Of a DNA stretch of 58,201 bases, positions 19,403 to 28,654 are shown piece by piece (the stretch's first letter is position 1; every line of letters begins with the position of its first letter). A program made the position numbers and the translations under genes. The stretch is from JASLBX01 sp035762665 (GTDB lineage: Bacteria; Actinomycetota; Actinomycetes; Jiangellales; Jiangellaceae). The DNA lies in the NCBI GenBank assembly GCA_035762665.1, contig DASTNZ010000068.1:1-58201 (forward strand), given 5' to 3'. The notes under the pieces were generated by a model. That model did no database searches, had not been told where the DNA came from, and worked only from the letters and a program-made list of their open reading frames with translations.

Positions 19403-20368
19403 ATGTCCGCAGCGACGCCGGTCTCCATCTCGGCGATCCGCACGGACGGCCCGCCGCCGACCATCGTGGCGAGGCGCCGCCGCCGCCGCACTATGCCGTA
19501 CCTCCTGCTCATCCCCGCTGTCGGATTCCTCGTCCTGGCCCTCGGATACCCGTTGATCCGCCAGGTCGTGATGTCCTTCCAGGAGTACGGGCTGGCCCAG
19601 CAGTTCGGCCAACCGGCGGAGTGGATCGGCTTCGACAACTTCAGCCTCTTGCTCGGTGACAGCTACTTCTGGCTGGTCGTCGCCAGGTCGATCGTTTTCT
19701 GCCTGGTCAATGCCGCGTTGACGATGGTCGTCGGGATCGCGCTGGCCCTGCTGATGACGCGGATAAGCGCTCCGATCCGGCTGACCCTGCAGATCGCTCT
19801 GCTTCTCGCCTGGGCGATGCCATACTTGGCGTCACTCACGGTGTGGCAGTGGCTGTTCGACACCGAATTCGGCGTCGTCAACTACGCGCTCACGAGCTGG
19901 CTGGGGCTGGACTTCGAGAACCACGCATGGTTGATCGAGCCACTGTCGTTCTACTTCGTAGCAACGATCGTCGTCTGCTGGATGAGCGTGCCGTTCGTCG
20001 CCTTCGCCGTCTACGCAGCGCTCACTCAGGTGCCGAACGACATGCTCGAGGCGGGCGAGATCGACGGTGCCAACGGGTGGCAGCGATTTCGGCTGATCAC
20101 GGTGCCGCTGATCAAACCGGTGCTGCTCATCGTCGGGCTGTTGCAGATCATTTGGGATCTGAAGGTCTTCACGCAGATCTTCGTGCTGCAGGACGCCGGT
20201 GGCATCACCCGTGACACCCACCTGATCGGCACGTACGTCTACCAGCTCGGGATCAAGGAGGGGGACTTCGGTCTCGCGGCAGCCGCGTCCGGGATCATCC
20301 TCGTGCTGACCGTGGGCGTCGGCTTCCACTACGTCCGGCTGCTGGTGCGTCAGGAGGACGAACTGTGA
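19403..20368 (+). CDS. Sugar ABC transporter permease (MalF-type)
   Basis: The 321-residue MalF-type inner-membrane permease has six predicted helices. The first is PYLLLIPAVGFLVLALGYPL. The ATPase-contacting EAA loop is DMLEAGEIDGANGWQRFRLI, with the conserved G at the expected spacing. ATG 19403 is preceded by GAAGGAGG. Its stop overlaps the next permease start by four bases (GTGA). It would form the translocation pore with that permease and the upstream binding protein. Confidence 0.95.
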   Translation: MSAATPVSISAIRTDGPPPTIVARRRRRRTMPYLLLIPAVGFLVLALGYPLIRQVVMSFQEYGLAQQFGQPAEWIGFDNFSLLLGDSYFWLVVARSIVFCLVNAALTMVVGIALALLMTRISAPIRLTLQIALLLAWAMPYLASLTVWQWLFDTEFGVVNYALTSWLGLDFENHAWLIEPLSFYFVATIVVCWMSVPFVAFAVYAALTQVPNDMLEAGEIDGANGWQRFRLITVPLIKPVLLIVGLLQIIWDLKVFTQIFVLQDAGGITRDTHLIGTYVYQLGIKEGDFGLAAAASGIILVLTVGVGFHYVRLLVRQEDEL

Positions 20369-21267
20369 CGACGATCGCCGAGCCCACGCCAGCGGCCCTG
20401 CCGGCAACGACCCAGGGCCCCGGGCGCCGCCAGCGCTTCTCCGTTCGCTCCCTTCGCCGGGCACCGGCCAACGTGCTCGCTCTGGTGGCAGCGGTCGGGT
20501 GGGTGTTCCCCGTGTACTGGATGCTGAACAGCTCCCTGCTACCCCAGCGCGATGTGCGCAGCCGTGAGCCTTCGTTCATTCCAGCCGGCGGCACCCTGGA
20601 TAGCTACCGCCGCGTATTCGAGACGGACTTCGTCAACTCGCTGCGGTTGTCGGCGACGGTCACCGTGCTGACCGTCGCGTTGACCCTTGCGGCAGCCTTC
20701 CTGGCCGCGCTCGCCGTGACGCGATTCCGGTTCGGCGGACGCAAAAGCTTCATCCTGGCCGTCCTGATCGTGCAGATGGTTCCGGTCGAGGCTCTGTTCA
20801 TCTCCCAGTTCAAGATGCTTGAAGGCTGGCAGCTGCTGAACACCGTCACCGGGCTGACGCTGCTGTACGTCGGCGGCGTCATCCCGTTCACGATCTGGAT
20901 GCTGCGCGGCTTCGTGAACGGCGTCCCGATCGAGCTCGAGGAAGCCGCCATGATCGACGGCTGTAGCCGGTTCAAGGCATTCGTGAAGGTGACGCTGCCG
21001 TTGCTGGCGCCCGGCCTGGTGGCAAGTGGGATCTACGCCTTCATCCTGGCCTGGAACGAGTTCGTCGTGGCGCTGGTCATCATGAACCGGCCGGAGACCC
21101 AGACCCTGCCGGTCTGGTTGCGCACGTTTATCCAGGCCAACCGGGCGAGCGACTGGGGAGCCGTAATGGCCGGGGCCACCATGCTCGCAATACCGGTCGT
21201 TGTCTTCTTCCTCTTCGTGCAGCACCGCATGACCTCGGGACTTGTCGCGGGAGCGGTGAAGGGCTGA
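20365..21267 (+). CDS. Sugar ABC transporter permease (MalG-type)
   Basis: The 300-residue MalG-type permease has helices beginning ALVAAVGWVFPVYWMLNSSL and an EAA loop, ELEEAAMIDGCSRFKAFVKV. WNEFVVALVIMNRPETQTLP is a signature of the MalG group near the C-terminus. It is coupled by overlap to the MalF-type gene, and the GH3 gene begins one base after its stop. Confidence 0.95.
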   Translation: MTTIAEPTPAALPATTQGPGRRQRFSVRSLRRAPANVLALVAAVGWVFPVYWMLNSSLLPQRDVRSREPSFIPAGGTLDSYRRVFETDFVNSLRLSATVTVLTVALTLAAAFLAALAVTRFRFGGRKSFILAVLIVQMVPVEALFISQFKMLEGWQLLNTVTGLTLLYVGGVIPFTIWMLRGFVNGVPIELEEAAMIDGCSRFKAFVKVTLPLLAPGLVASGIYAFILAWNEFVVALVIMNRPETQTLPVWLRTFIQANRASDWGAVMAGATMLAIPVVVFFLFVQHRMTSGLVAGAVKG

Positions 21268-21268
21268 C

Positions 21269-22813
21269 ATGCCGGATACACCAGTCGGCCCCGACACCCT
21301 CCGGGGCCTGGCCCTCCGCACGCTCTTCCCCGGTTTCGAGGGGACGGAGGCCCCGCCAGAGCGGCTTAGCGACCTGATCGACGCCGGCCTCGGCGGTGTG
21401 GTGTTGTTCGGGCGGAATATCGACGCGGCTCTGGGCGACGACGGGATCGCGGCCCTAGCGGCACGGCTGCGCGAGCACCGGCCCGACCTGCTGATCGCCA
21501 TCGACGAGGAGGGCGGCGATGTAACGCGGCTGGACGTGACGACCGGCTCCGCCTACCCCGGCAGCGCCGCGCTCGGCGCGGCAAACGACCCGGAGCTGAC
21601 ACACGAGGTGGCGGCATCGCTGGCGGCGCGGCTGCGCGCCTGCGGCATCGACATCAACTTCGCTCCGGTCGCCGACATCGATGTTGATCCGCGCAATCCG
21701 ATTGTCGGCGTACGGGCCTTCGGGTCCGACCCGCACCTGGTCGCCCGCCACACGGCCGCTTTCGTGGCCGGGCAGCAGTCCCAAGGTGTCGTCGCGACTG
21801 TCAAACACTTCCCCGGCCATGGCGGGACGGCCGAGGACAGCCACGTCAGCATGCCGGTTCTCGATGCGTCGCGCGCGCTGCTGGAACGGCGCGAGTTGGT
21901 GCCGTTCCGTGCCGCCATCGACGCCGGCGTCCAGCTCGTCATGACGGCCCACATCATCGTGCCCACCGTCGACGCGGACCACCCCGCGACGCTGTCGCCT
22001 GCAGTGATCAGCGGGCTGCTGCGCGACGAACTCGGCTACACCGGAGCGGTCATGACCGATGGGTTCGACATGCACGCGATCAGCGGAACAGTCGGCCATG
22101 CCGAAGGCGCCGTGCTGGCGCTCCAGGCCGGTGTGGACGCCATCTGCCTGGGTGGCGACAGCACGGATCCGGAGCTCGTCGAGGAAATGGCCGGAGCGAT
22201 CGCCGCCGCCGTCGAAACCGGCCGGCTCAGCTACGAGCGGCTGGCCGAGGCCGCGGGGCGGGTAACCCAACTTTCGCTGTGGGTGCGTGGTCGCGACGGC
22301 CTTCGCAATGCACACCTTGAGGAAGCGGTGGCGCCTCTGACTCGGGAACGGGCCGAAGTGCGGGCCGCCCGCCGCGCCGTGGTCGCGCGCGGCGACGTGA
22401 CGCTCTCGTCGCCGCCGATCGTCCTGGAACTGCAGGACGACCCGTCACTTGCCGCGGGCCACGTGCCGTGGGGAGTCGGCGGGCCGCTCGCCGAAAGGCT
22501 GCCGGGCACGACGGTCGTCCCGCTGTACGAATCCGGCCCATCCGCCCGTTCGGTGCTGGCCCGCCACCCCGAGCGTCCTGTCGTCGTCGCGGTGCGCGGC
22601 GTCCGCCGGCTGCGATGGCAGCTGAGCGTGGTCGAAGTCGTCCGGGCGGTGCGTCCCGACGCGATCATCGTCGATCACGAGCTGTCCGATCCAGCCCAAT
22701 TCGCCGAGCCGTACGTGCTGACGTACGGAGCATCCCGGGTCACCGCGGAAGCGGCCGCCGAACTGCTCCATCCGCACGCGGCCGATCGGGCCGGAGCCGG
22801 CCGATCCGCCTGA
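21269..22813 (+). CDS. nagZ: GH3 beta-N-acetylhexosaminidase
   Basis: The 514-residue glycoside hydrolase family 3 protein has the NagZ-type motif KHFPGHGGTAEDSHVSMP near residue 178, where the Asp/His pair acts as acid/base. The nucleophile Asp lies in AVMTDGFDMHAI near residue 263. No signal peptide is visible, so it is probably cytosolic and acts on imported N-acetylglucosaminides or muropeptides. It is co-transcribed with the upstream importer. About 160 C-terminal residues beyond the barrel form a second domain, as in longer actinobacterial members. Confidence 0.92.
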   Translation: MPDTPVGPDTLRGLALRTLFPGFEGTEAPPERLSDLIDAGLGGVVLFGRNIDAALGDDGIAALAARLREHRPDLLIAIDEEGGDVTRLDVTTGSAYPGSAALGAANDPELTHEVAASLAARLRACGIDINFAPVADIDVDPRNPIVGVRAFGSDPHLVARHTAAFVAGQQSQGVVATVKHFPGHGGTAEDSHVSMPVLDASRALLERRELVPFRAAIDAGVQLVMTAHIIVPTVDADHPATLSPAVISGLLRDELGYTGAVMTDGFDMHAISGTVGHAEGAVLALQAGVDAICLGGDSTDPELVEEMAGAIAAAVETGRLSYERLAEAAGRVTQLSLWVRGRDGLRNAHLEEAVAPLTRERAEVRAARRAVVARGDVTLSSPPIVLELQDDPSLAAGHVPWGVGGPLAERLPGTTVVPLYESGPSARSVLARHPERPVVVAVRGVRRLRWQLSVVEVVRAVRPDAIIVDHELSDPAQFAEPYVLTYGASRVTAEAAAELLHPHAADRAGAGRSA

Positions 22814-22901
22814 CACCCAGCAGGCGCACCACATCCGCAACCCCGTAGTTGGTGCCGTAGGATTCGGCGTGGTCAGCTGCCACCTCCGAGAAGGAACAAT
22901 C

Positions 22902-23474
22902 GTGTTGCTCAGCCGTCGCGTCGCCGCCGTCGCGTCCAGCGCCGCCTTCGCCGTCGCCCTCACCGCGTGCGATGCGGAACAGGTCGGGGCCGCCGCGGTC
23001 GTCGGCGGCGAGCGGATCACCGTCGCCGAGCTACAGGAACACACGCGTGAGGTCGTGGAGGTGATCCCGGATTCGGACATCACCGGAAACCAGGCCGAGC
23101 TCCAGCTCGGACTACTCAACCGAATGATCTCGTTCCGGCTCGACGACCAGGTAGCGCGCGACACCGGGGTCACGATCAGCGAGGCGGCCGTCGACGAGTT
23201 CATCGCCGATCAGCTGATCCCGCAGGCCCCCGAGGGTGACCTGACGCCGTTGCTGGCGCAGAACTGGCTGACCGAGGAGACCCTCCGCGACGCGGTGCGC
23301 CAGGTGCTGACCATCGAGGAACTCGGCGGTTCCGAGGCCTACGCCCAGGCCATTGCCTCCGCCGCAGAAGAGCTCGGCGTCGAGGTCAATCCGCGGTACG
23401 GTACCTGGGACGGCACGCAGGTCGTTGCGGAGAGCGGTTCGATCTCGGTGCCGGTGACCGGCTTGGAACAGTGA
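22902..23474 (+). CDS. SurA N-terminal-like lipoprotein
   Basis: The 190-residue exported lipoprotein has the signal RRVAAVASSAAFAVALTAC, with the lipobox Cys near residue 23. The mature part resembles the SurA N-terminal chaperone domain (VVGGERITVAELQEHTREVV, then LNRMISFRLDDQVARDTG). It lacks a parvulin domain, so it would be a chaperone rather than a peptidyl-prolyl isomerase. GTG 22902 follows AAGGAAC. A TAGGAT -10-like hexamer is at 22858-22863. Its stop overlaps the mazG start (GTGA), a common actinobacterial arrangement. Confidence 0.85.
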   Translation: MLLSRRVAAVASSAAFAVALTACDAEQVGAAAVVGGERITVAELQEHTREVVEVIPDSDITGNQAELQLGLLNRMISFRLDDQVARDTGVTISEAAVDEFIADQLIPQAPEGDLTPLLAQNWLTEETLRDAVRQVLTIEELGGSEAYAQAIASAAEELGVEVNPRYGTWDGTQVVAESGSISVPVTGLEQ

Positions 23475-24442
23475 CAGCTGGCCGGCTGATTCTGCTCGTG
23501 ACGAGCCCGCGGGTAGCTGCCGGCCTGCTCACCGCACAAGCCTGGGATGCCCTGCGCACCAGCCGAGTCATCGCTGCTGTCGCTGACCACCCACAGTCCG
23601 CGGCCCTGGCCGCCGAGGGCATCACCGTCGAGCCCTCCGGACCAGCCGACCCGCGGGCGCTACTCGACGCGGCGGCCGAAGGTTCCGTGGTGTGGCTGGG
23701 CTCTCCGGACGGTGATCCCGGTCTCACCGACGCGTTGGCGTCCGAGCTGGCGAGCCGCGCCGCGCGTGGTGAACCGCCCCCCGAAATCGAGATCCTCACC
23801 GGCTCGTACGACCTGCCGGGGGCCCGGCTGCTCGACCTGGTGGCGGTGATGGATCGGCTCCGGTCGCCGGGCGGGTGCCCGTGGGACCGTGAGCAGACTC
23901 ACCGCTCCCTGGCCACATACCTCATCGAGGAGGCATACGAGACGCTCGAGGCGATCGAGACCGACCCGGACCACCTTCGCGAAGAGCTCGGTGACCTGCT
24001 GCTGCAGGTCGTCTTCCACGCGCGCATCGCCGAGGAGCAGGAGGAGGACGCGTACACGATCGACGAGGTGGCCGCCGGCATCGTCGACAAGCTGATCCAC
24101 CGCCATCCGCACGTCTTCGGCGACGCGAACGCGCCCACGGCGGCCCACGTCGAGTCGAGGTGGGACGAGCTGAAGACTGCCGAGAAGGGGCGCAGCTCTG
24201 CGCTCGAGGGCATCCCCGCGGCCCTGCCCGCGCTGGCTTTGGCGACCAAGTCGATCAGCCGCGCCACCCGGGCCGGGGTCGCACCGGATTTACCGGACGT
24301 CGACCCAGCCCTGCCGGTGGGTGAACTGCTGCTTGCCGTGGCGGCCCGGGCATATCGGGAAGGTGCCGACCCAGAGCAAGAGCTCCGTGACGCGGTCCGC
24401 CGGTTCGCAGAGACCGTCCGGGCCCGGGAAAGCGGCGAGTAA
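23471..24442 (+). CDS. mazG: Nucleoside triphosphate pyrophosphohydrolase MazG
   Basis: The 323-residue protein hydrolyses (d)NTPs to NMP and pyrophosphate, cleaning non-canonical nucleotides from the pool. The MazG core starts near residue 120: MDRLRSPGGCPWDREQTHRS, then EEAYETLEAIE and EELGDLLLQVVFHARIAEE, which hold the magnesium-binding EExxE/ExxD residues. The N-terminal 115 residues are a remnant of the tetrapyrrole-methylase-like domain seen in other MazG proteins. It is translationally coupled to the SurA-like gene. Confidence 0.95.
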   Translation: MTAGRLILLVTSPRVAAGLLTAQAWDALRTSRVIAAVADHPQSAALAAEGITVEPSGPADPRALLDAAAEGSVVWLGSPDGDPGLTDALASELASRAARGEPPPEIEILTGSYDLPGARLLDLVAVMDRLRSPGGCPWDREQTHRSLATYLIEEAYETLEAIETDPDHLREELGDLLLQVVFHARIAEEQEEDAYTIDEVAAGIVDKLIHRHPHVFGDANAPTAAHVESRWDELKTAEKGRSSALEGIPAALPALALATKSISRATRAGVAPDLPDVDPALPVGELLLAVAARAYREGADPEQELRDAVRRFAETVRARESGE

Positions 24443-24513
24443 CCGCACACAACTCGCGGGAACCTTGGCGCTGGACCCGTCGGCGCTGACATCCTTGGGT
24501 TCGGAGGCGGGTC

Positions 24514-25662
24514 ATGGACGAGTGGCGGGCACGAGCTTTGCGGCAGGTGAGGCGGCGACCACGGCGGCACCCTCAGGAAGTGGTGGCGCCCGAGTACTCG
24601 ATGGATCCGCGGGCTGCGACGCCGGAACCGCGGACCGTCGGTGAGAGCATCGTCGACATCGGGATCTACCGGGACGGGCGCCGCGTGGCGAGTCCGGCCA
24701 GCGTGGCGGAGGCGTATCGAGCAGTCGGGGACGATCGTGGCGCCATGGCGTGGATCGGGCTCTATCGCCCCACGGAGGCGCAGTTGCTGGCCGCGGCCGA
24801 GGAGTTCGGCCTGCATGAGCTGGCGGTGGAGGATGCGATCGTCGCCCACCAGCGTCCGAAACTGGAGCGTTACGACGACACCCTCTTCGCCGTGCTGCGG
24901 GCCGCGCGGTACCTCGACGATGTGGAGGAGGTGGATTTCGGCGAGATCCACCTGTTCGTCGGGCCCAGCTTCGTGCTGACCGTGCGACACAGCCAGGCTC
25001 CCGACCTGAGCGCGGTGCGCCGCCGAATGGAGGCCGAACCTGATCTGTTGCGGCTTGGCCCGGAGGCGGTCCTGTACGCGGTGCTGGACTCGGTCGTGGA
25101 TGGCTATGCGCCGGTGGTAGCGGGGTTGCAGAACGACATCGACGAGATCGAGACGCAGGTCTTCGGCGGCGACCCGAACGCGTCCCGGCGTACCTACGAG
25201 TTGTCTCGCGAGGTGCTGGAGTTCCAGCGCGCCACGCGTCCACTGCTGGGGATGCTCGACGGGCTTGCTGCCGGTTTCGAGAAGTATGGCACCGACGAGG
25301 AGCTGCAGCGATACCTGCGCGATGTCGCCGACCACGCGACCACCGTGGCGGAGCGAGTGGACGGCTTCCGCCACGCGTTGGGCGGGATCCTCACTCTGAA
25401 TGCCACGCTCGTCACCCAGGCGCAGAACGAGGAGATGAGGAATCTCACCGAGGCCAGCTTCGCCCAGAGTGAGCAGGTCAAGAAGATCTCCGGGTGGGCG
25501 GCAATCCTGTTCGCCCCAACGCTTATCGGGACGGTCTACGGGATGAACTTCGACCACATGCCCGAGCTCCATTGGGTCCTCGGGTACCCGCTCGCGATCG
25601 CGCTGATGGTCGTTACCAGCCTCACCCTTTACCTGGTCTTCAAGCGCAGGGGCTGGCTCTAG
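24514..25662 (+). CDS. corA: CorA-type magnesium/cobalt transporter
   Basis: The 382-residue CorA-family channel has a large N-terminal cytoplasmic funnel domain. Near the C-terminus come two membrane helices, the first (WAAILFAPTLIGTVYGMNF) carrying the family GMN selectivity motif, the second ALMVVTSLTLYLVFKRRGWL. ATG 24514 is preceded by GGAGG at good spacing. It may be expressed with the upstream mazG, 71 bases away, or alone. Confidence 0.95.
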   Translation: MDEWRARALRQVRRRPRRHPQEVVAPEYSMDPRAATPEPRTVGESIVDIGIYRDGRRVASPASVAEAYRAVGDDRGAMAWIGLYRPTEAQLLAAAEEFGLHELAVEDAIVAHQRPKLERYDDTLFAVLRAARYLDDVEEVDFGEIHLFVGPSFVLTVRHSQAPDLSAVRRRMEAEPDLLRLGPEAVLYAVLDSVVDGYAPVVAGLQNDIDEIETQVFGGDPNASRRTYELSREVLEFQRATRPLLGMLDGLAAGFEKYGTDEELQRYLRDVADHATTVAERVDGFRHALGGILTLNATLVTQAQNEEMRNLTEASFAQSEQVKKISGWAAILFAPTLIGTVYGMNFDHMPELHWVLGYPLAIALMVVTSLTLYLVFKRRGWL

Positions 25663-25708
25663 GGCAGACCGGGTTCGGGCGCTTGCCGGCGGGATTAGCA
25701 TCAACGGC

Positions 25709-26152
25709 ATGGGCACCGACGCGACCACTGTCGAGGAATACCTGAACAGCCTCGAACCTGACCGGCGCGCGGTCGTGAGCACGGTCCGTGACGTCGTCAA
25801 CGCCGCCATGCCCGACGGTTACCAGGAAGGCATCGCCCACGGGATGATCGACTGGAGCGTCCCGCTCGAGCGTTACCCGGACACGTACAACGGGCGGCCG
25901 CTGCAGTACATCGCCCTGGCGGCCCAGAAGCGGTACTACTCCCTGTACCTGAACAACGTCTACGCCGGATCCGTCGACGAGTCCGAGTTCCGCAGGCGGT
26001 GGGAGGCGACTGGGCGCAAGCTGGATATGGGCAAGAGCTGCGTCCGGTTCAGAAAGCTGGACGATCTGGACCTCCATCTCATCGCCGAGACCGTCGCCAG
26101 CACGCCGGTCGATACGTTCATCGCGCAGTACGAGCGGTCTCGCGTGCGCTGA
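25709..26152 (+). CDS. DUF1801 (YdhG-like) protein
   Basis: The 147-residue soluble protein has the DUF1801 pattern: TTVEEYLNSLEPDRRAVVST, then MPDGYQEGIAHGMIDWSVPL, QYIALAAQKRYYSLYLNNVY and GKSCVRFRKLDDLDLHLI. Structures of the family show a compact fold with a conserved pocket, but no reaction is established. It has its own start 46 bases after corA and precedes the eno promoter region. Confidence 0.88.
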   Translation: MGTDATTVEEYLNSLEPDRRAVVSTVRDVVNAAMPDGYQEGIAHGMIDWSVPLERYPDTYNGRPLQYIALAAQKRYYSLYLNNVYAGSVDESEFRRRWEATGRKLDMGKSCVRFRKLDDLDLHLIAETVASTPVDTFIAQYERSRVR

Positions 26153-26288
26153 CGGCACTGAGCCCACGCCGCCGCGGGGCCTCCACGGTTGCGTATGCGT
26201 CCGCCGGTAGGCTGCGGACGTAATCGGCGCGTATTGAGCAATGTGGCTCGTGCCGTCGCGCACTGGAAAAGCAAGCAGGGAGACGTAC

Positions 26289-27572
26289 GTGGCCACGATC
26301 GAAGCTGTTGGTGCCCGCGAAATCCTCGATTCCAGGGGCAATCCCACCGTCGAGGTAGAGGTCGCCCTTGACGACGGCACCATTGCGGGCGCGGCTGTTC
26401 CGTCCGGCGCGTCCACCGGCGCCTTCGAGGCGGTCGAGTTGCGCGACGGCGACAGCGGCCGCTATGGCGGCAAGGGCGTCGAGAAGGCCGTCACCGGCGT
26501 GCTCGACGAGATTGGCCCAGAGCTGCTCGGGTTCGATGCGAGCGAGCAGCGGCTGATCGACCAGGCGATGATCGACCTGGACGGTACGCCGAACAAGGAG
26601 CGACTCGGCGCAAACGCCATCCTCGGCGTCTCGCTGGCCGTAGCGAAGGCCGCCGCCAAGTCGGCCGAGCTGCCCCTGTTCCGGTATCTCGGGGGCCCGA
26701 ACGCGCACCTGCTGCCGGTGCCGATGTTCAACATCCTCAACGGCGGCGCGCACGCTGACAGCAATGTCGACATCCAGGAGTTCATGATCGCGCCGATCGG
26801 CGCGTCCACGTTCCGCGAGGCGCTCCGGTGGGGTGCCGAGGTGTACCACGCGCTGAAGAAGGTGCTCCAGAGCAAGGGCCTGTCCACGGGCTTGGGCGAC
26901 GAGGGCGGGTTCGCCCCGAACCTGCCCAGCAACCGCGATGCCCTGGATCTCATCACGGTCGCGATCGAGAAGGCGGGCTTTGCACCGGGTTCGGACGTCG
27001 CGCTGGCACTCGACGTCGCCGCGACAGAGTTCTATTCCGACGGCAGCTACACCCTCGAGGGCGCCCCGAAGTCGGCGGACGAGCTCGCGGCGTATTACCT
27101 GGATTTGGTGAGCGCGTACCCCTTGGTTTCGATCGAGGACCCGCTTGCAGAGGATGACTGGGCCGGCTGGACGGCGCTGACCGCGAGCCTGGGCGAGCGG
27201 GTTCAGATCGTGGGCGACGACCTGTTCGTCACCAACCCGGAGCGGCTCAGCCGTGGCATTGCGGAGTCGGCGGCGAACGCGTTACTGGTCAAGGTGAACC
27301 AGATCGGCACCCTAACCGAGACCTTCGACGCGGTGGCGCTCGCCCAGAGGTCCCGGTACGCCTGCATGATCAGCCACCGGTCCGGTGAGACTGAGGACAC
27401 CACCATCGCCGACCTGGTTGTCGCGACCAACAGCGGCCAGATCAAGACCGGAGCTCCGGCTCGTTCCGAGCGAGTGGCGAAGTACAACCAACTGCTGCGC
27501 ATCGAAGAGGAACTCGACGACGCCGCTCGGTACGCCGGCGTTGGGGCGTTCCCGAGGTTCGCGGTTAAGTAG
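26289..27572 (+). CDS. eno: Enolase
   Basis: The 427-residue enolase interconverts 2-phosphoglycerate and phosphoenolpyruvate and is part of the RNA degradosome in some bacteria. Motifs include REILDSRGNPTVEVEVALDD, SGASTGAFEAVELRD, the metal Asp in VSIEDPLAEDDW, LLVKVNQIGTLTE with the catalytic Lys, and SHRSGETEDT. The start is GTG 26289 with AGGGAG six bases upstream; the in-frame extension to 26241 lies in the leader. The 136-base upstream gap holds a TAGGCT -10-like hexamer at 26208-26213 without a clear -35. Confidence 0.98.
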   Translation: MATIEAVGAREILDSRGNPTVEVEVALDDGTIAGAAVPSGASTGAFEAVELRDGDSGRYGGKGVEKAVTGVLDEIGPELLGFDASEQRLIDQAMIDLDGTPNKERLGANAILGVSLAVAKAAAKSAELPLFRYLGGPNAHLLPVPMFNILNGGAHADSNVDIQEFMIAPIGASTFREALRWGAEVYHALKKVLQSKGLSTGLGDEGGFAPNLPSNRDALDLITVAIEKAGFAPGSDVALALDVAATEFYSDGSYTLEGAPKSADELAAYYLDLVSAYPLVSIEDPLAEDDWAGWTALTASLGERVQIVGDDLFVTNPERLSRGIAESAANALLVKVNQIGTLTETFDAVALAQRSRYACMISHRSGETEDTTIADLVVATNSGQIKTGAPARSERVAKYNQLLRIEEELDDAARYAGVGAFPRFAVK

Positions 27573-27577
27573 GCGCG

Positions 27578-28144
27578 ATGGCTGGGGCTGGCCGCGGTCC
27601 GGGTTCCCGCCGCTCCGGCGGGCCCCGGTCGGCGCGTCCCCAACGTGCGTCGGCTCGTCCGCGTCCAGGGGGTGAGGCGGGGAACCGTTCGTCCTCCGGT
27701 GCAGGCAGGTCCGGTGAGCGTCGTGCAGCGGGCGCACCACCGCCCCGACGCGTCTCCCTGACCGGGCGGGCCGCCGTTTTGGCCCTGGTGCTGGGGGTGC
27801 TGGCAGTCTCGTACGCGTATCCGCTGCGAGCTTGGTACGACCAGCATCGCGAGCGCGCCGACCTGCGTGCCGAAGCCGAGCGGCTTGAAGCGGAGGTCGC
27901 AGGGCTGGAGACCCAGTTGCGGCTGTGGGATGACCCGGCCTACGTGCAGGCTCAGGCTCGCGAGCGGCTGGGATACGTGCTGCCGGGCGAGGTCGGCTAC
28001 GTCGTCGTCGACGAGACCGGCGAACCCGAGACAGAGCTCGGTCCGGACGGATTGCCAGTGCTCATCGAAGGCGAGTGGTACTCCCGGCTGTGGACATCTA
28101 TCGAAGCCGCCGACGGCGCAGCGCCGGAGGCGGACGGTGAGTGA
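27578..28144 (+). CDS. FtsB/DivIC-type septum formation initiator
   Basis: The 188-residue bitopic membrane protein has an Arg/Ser/Pro-rich cytoplasmic N-terminus of about 60 residues and one helix (GRAAVLALVLGVLAVSYAYPL). An extracytoplasmic coiled coil follows (ADLRAEAERLEAEVAGLETQ), then the family ending DDPAYVQAQARERLGYVLPG. It would join FtsL/FtsQ in the divisome. It follows eno by five bases and overlaps DUF501 by eight, the conserved actinobacterial order. Confidence 0.92.
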   Translation: MAGAGRGPGSRRSGGPRSARPQRASARPRPGGEAGNRSSSGAGRSGERRAAGAPPPRRVSLTGRAAVLALVLGVLAVSYAYPLRAWYDQHRERADLRAEAERLEAEVAGLETQLRLWDDPAYVQAQARERLGYVLPGEVGYVVVDETGEPETELGPDGLPVLIEGEWYSRLWTSIEAADGAAPEADGE

Positions 28145-28643
28145 AGGCGAACCGACGGCCGCGGACATGGCGGCAATATCGGCGCAACTCGGCCGGCCCG
28201 CGCGTGGCGTGCGGTCAGTCGTGCACCGGTGCCCGTGCGGGTTACCGGATGTGGTGGAGACCGAACCTCGGCTGCCGAACGGCACGCCGTTTCCGACGAC
28301 GTACTACCTGACCTGCCCGCGGGCGACGGCAGCGGTATCGACACTCGAGGCCAGCGGGCTGATGCGGGAGATGACGGACCGGCTCGTCGATGACCCTGGA
28401 TTGGCCCGCGCCTACGCGGACGCACATCGCGACTACCTTCGCCGACGGGAAGCGATCGCGGAGGTGCCCGAGATCGCCGGCGTGTCCGCGGGCGGGATGC
28501 CGACGCGGGTCAAGTGCCTGCACGCGCTGGTCGCGCACGCACTGGCGGCGGGCCAAGGCGTCAACCCGTTCGGTGACGAAGCTCTGGTGGAGCTGCCACA
28601 GTGGTGGGCCGCCGGACCGTGCGTGCCGGACGCTGCGCGGTAA
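28137..28643 (+). CDS. DUF501 domain protein
   Basis: The 168-residue protein has the DUF501 signature: LGRPARGVRSVVHRCPCGLP, PFPTTYYLTCPRATAAVSTL and GMPTRVKCLHALVAHALA. Cysteine and histidine residues are conserved, but no activity is established. GTG 28137 overlaps the divIC stop. In M. tuberculosis the next gene is an exopolyphosphatase (ppx); here it is instead a uracil-DNA glycosylase. Confidence 0.93.
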   Translation: MSEGEPTAADMAAISAQLGRPARGVRSVVHRCPCGLPDVVETEPRLPNGTPFPTTYYLTCPRATAAVSTLEASGLMREMTDRLVDDPGLARAYADAHRDYLRRREAIAEVPEIAGVSAGGMPTRVKCLHALVAHALAAGQGVNPFGDEALVELPQWWAAGPCVPDAAR

Positions 28644-28654
28644 CCCCACCTGCG

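Noticed and set aside
23899..25809. A 636-codon open frame on the minus strand across mazG and corA
   Set aside because: It is a GC-rich shadow of two well-identified plus-strand genes, with low-complexity Arg/Ser/Pro sequence and no family match.
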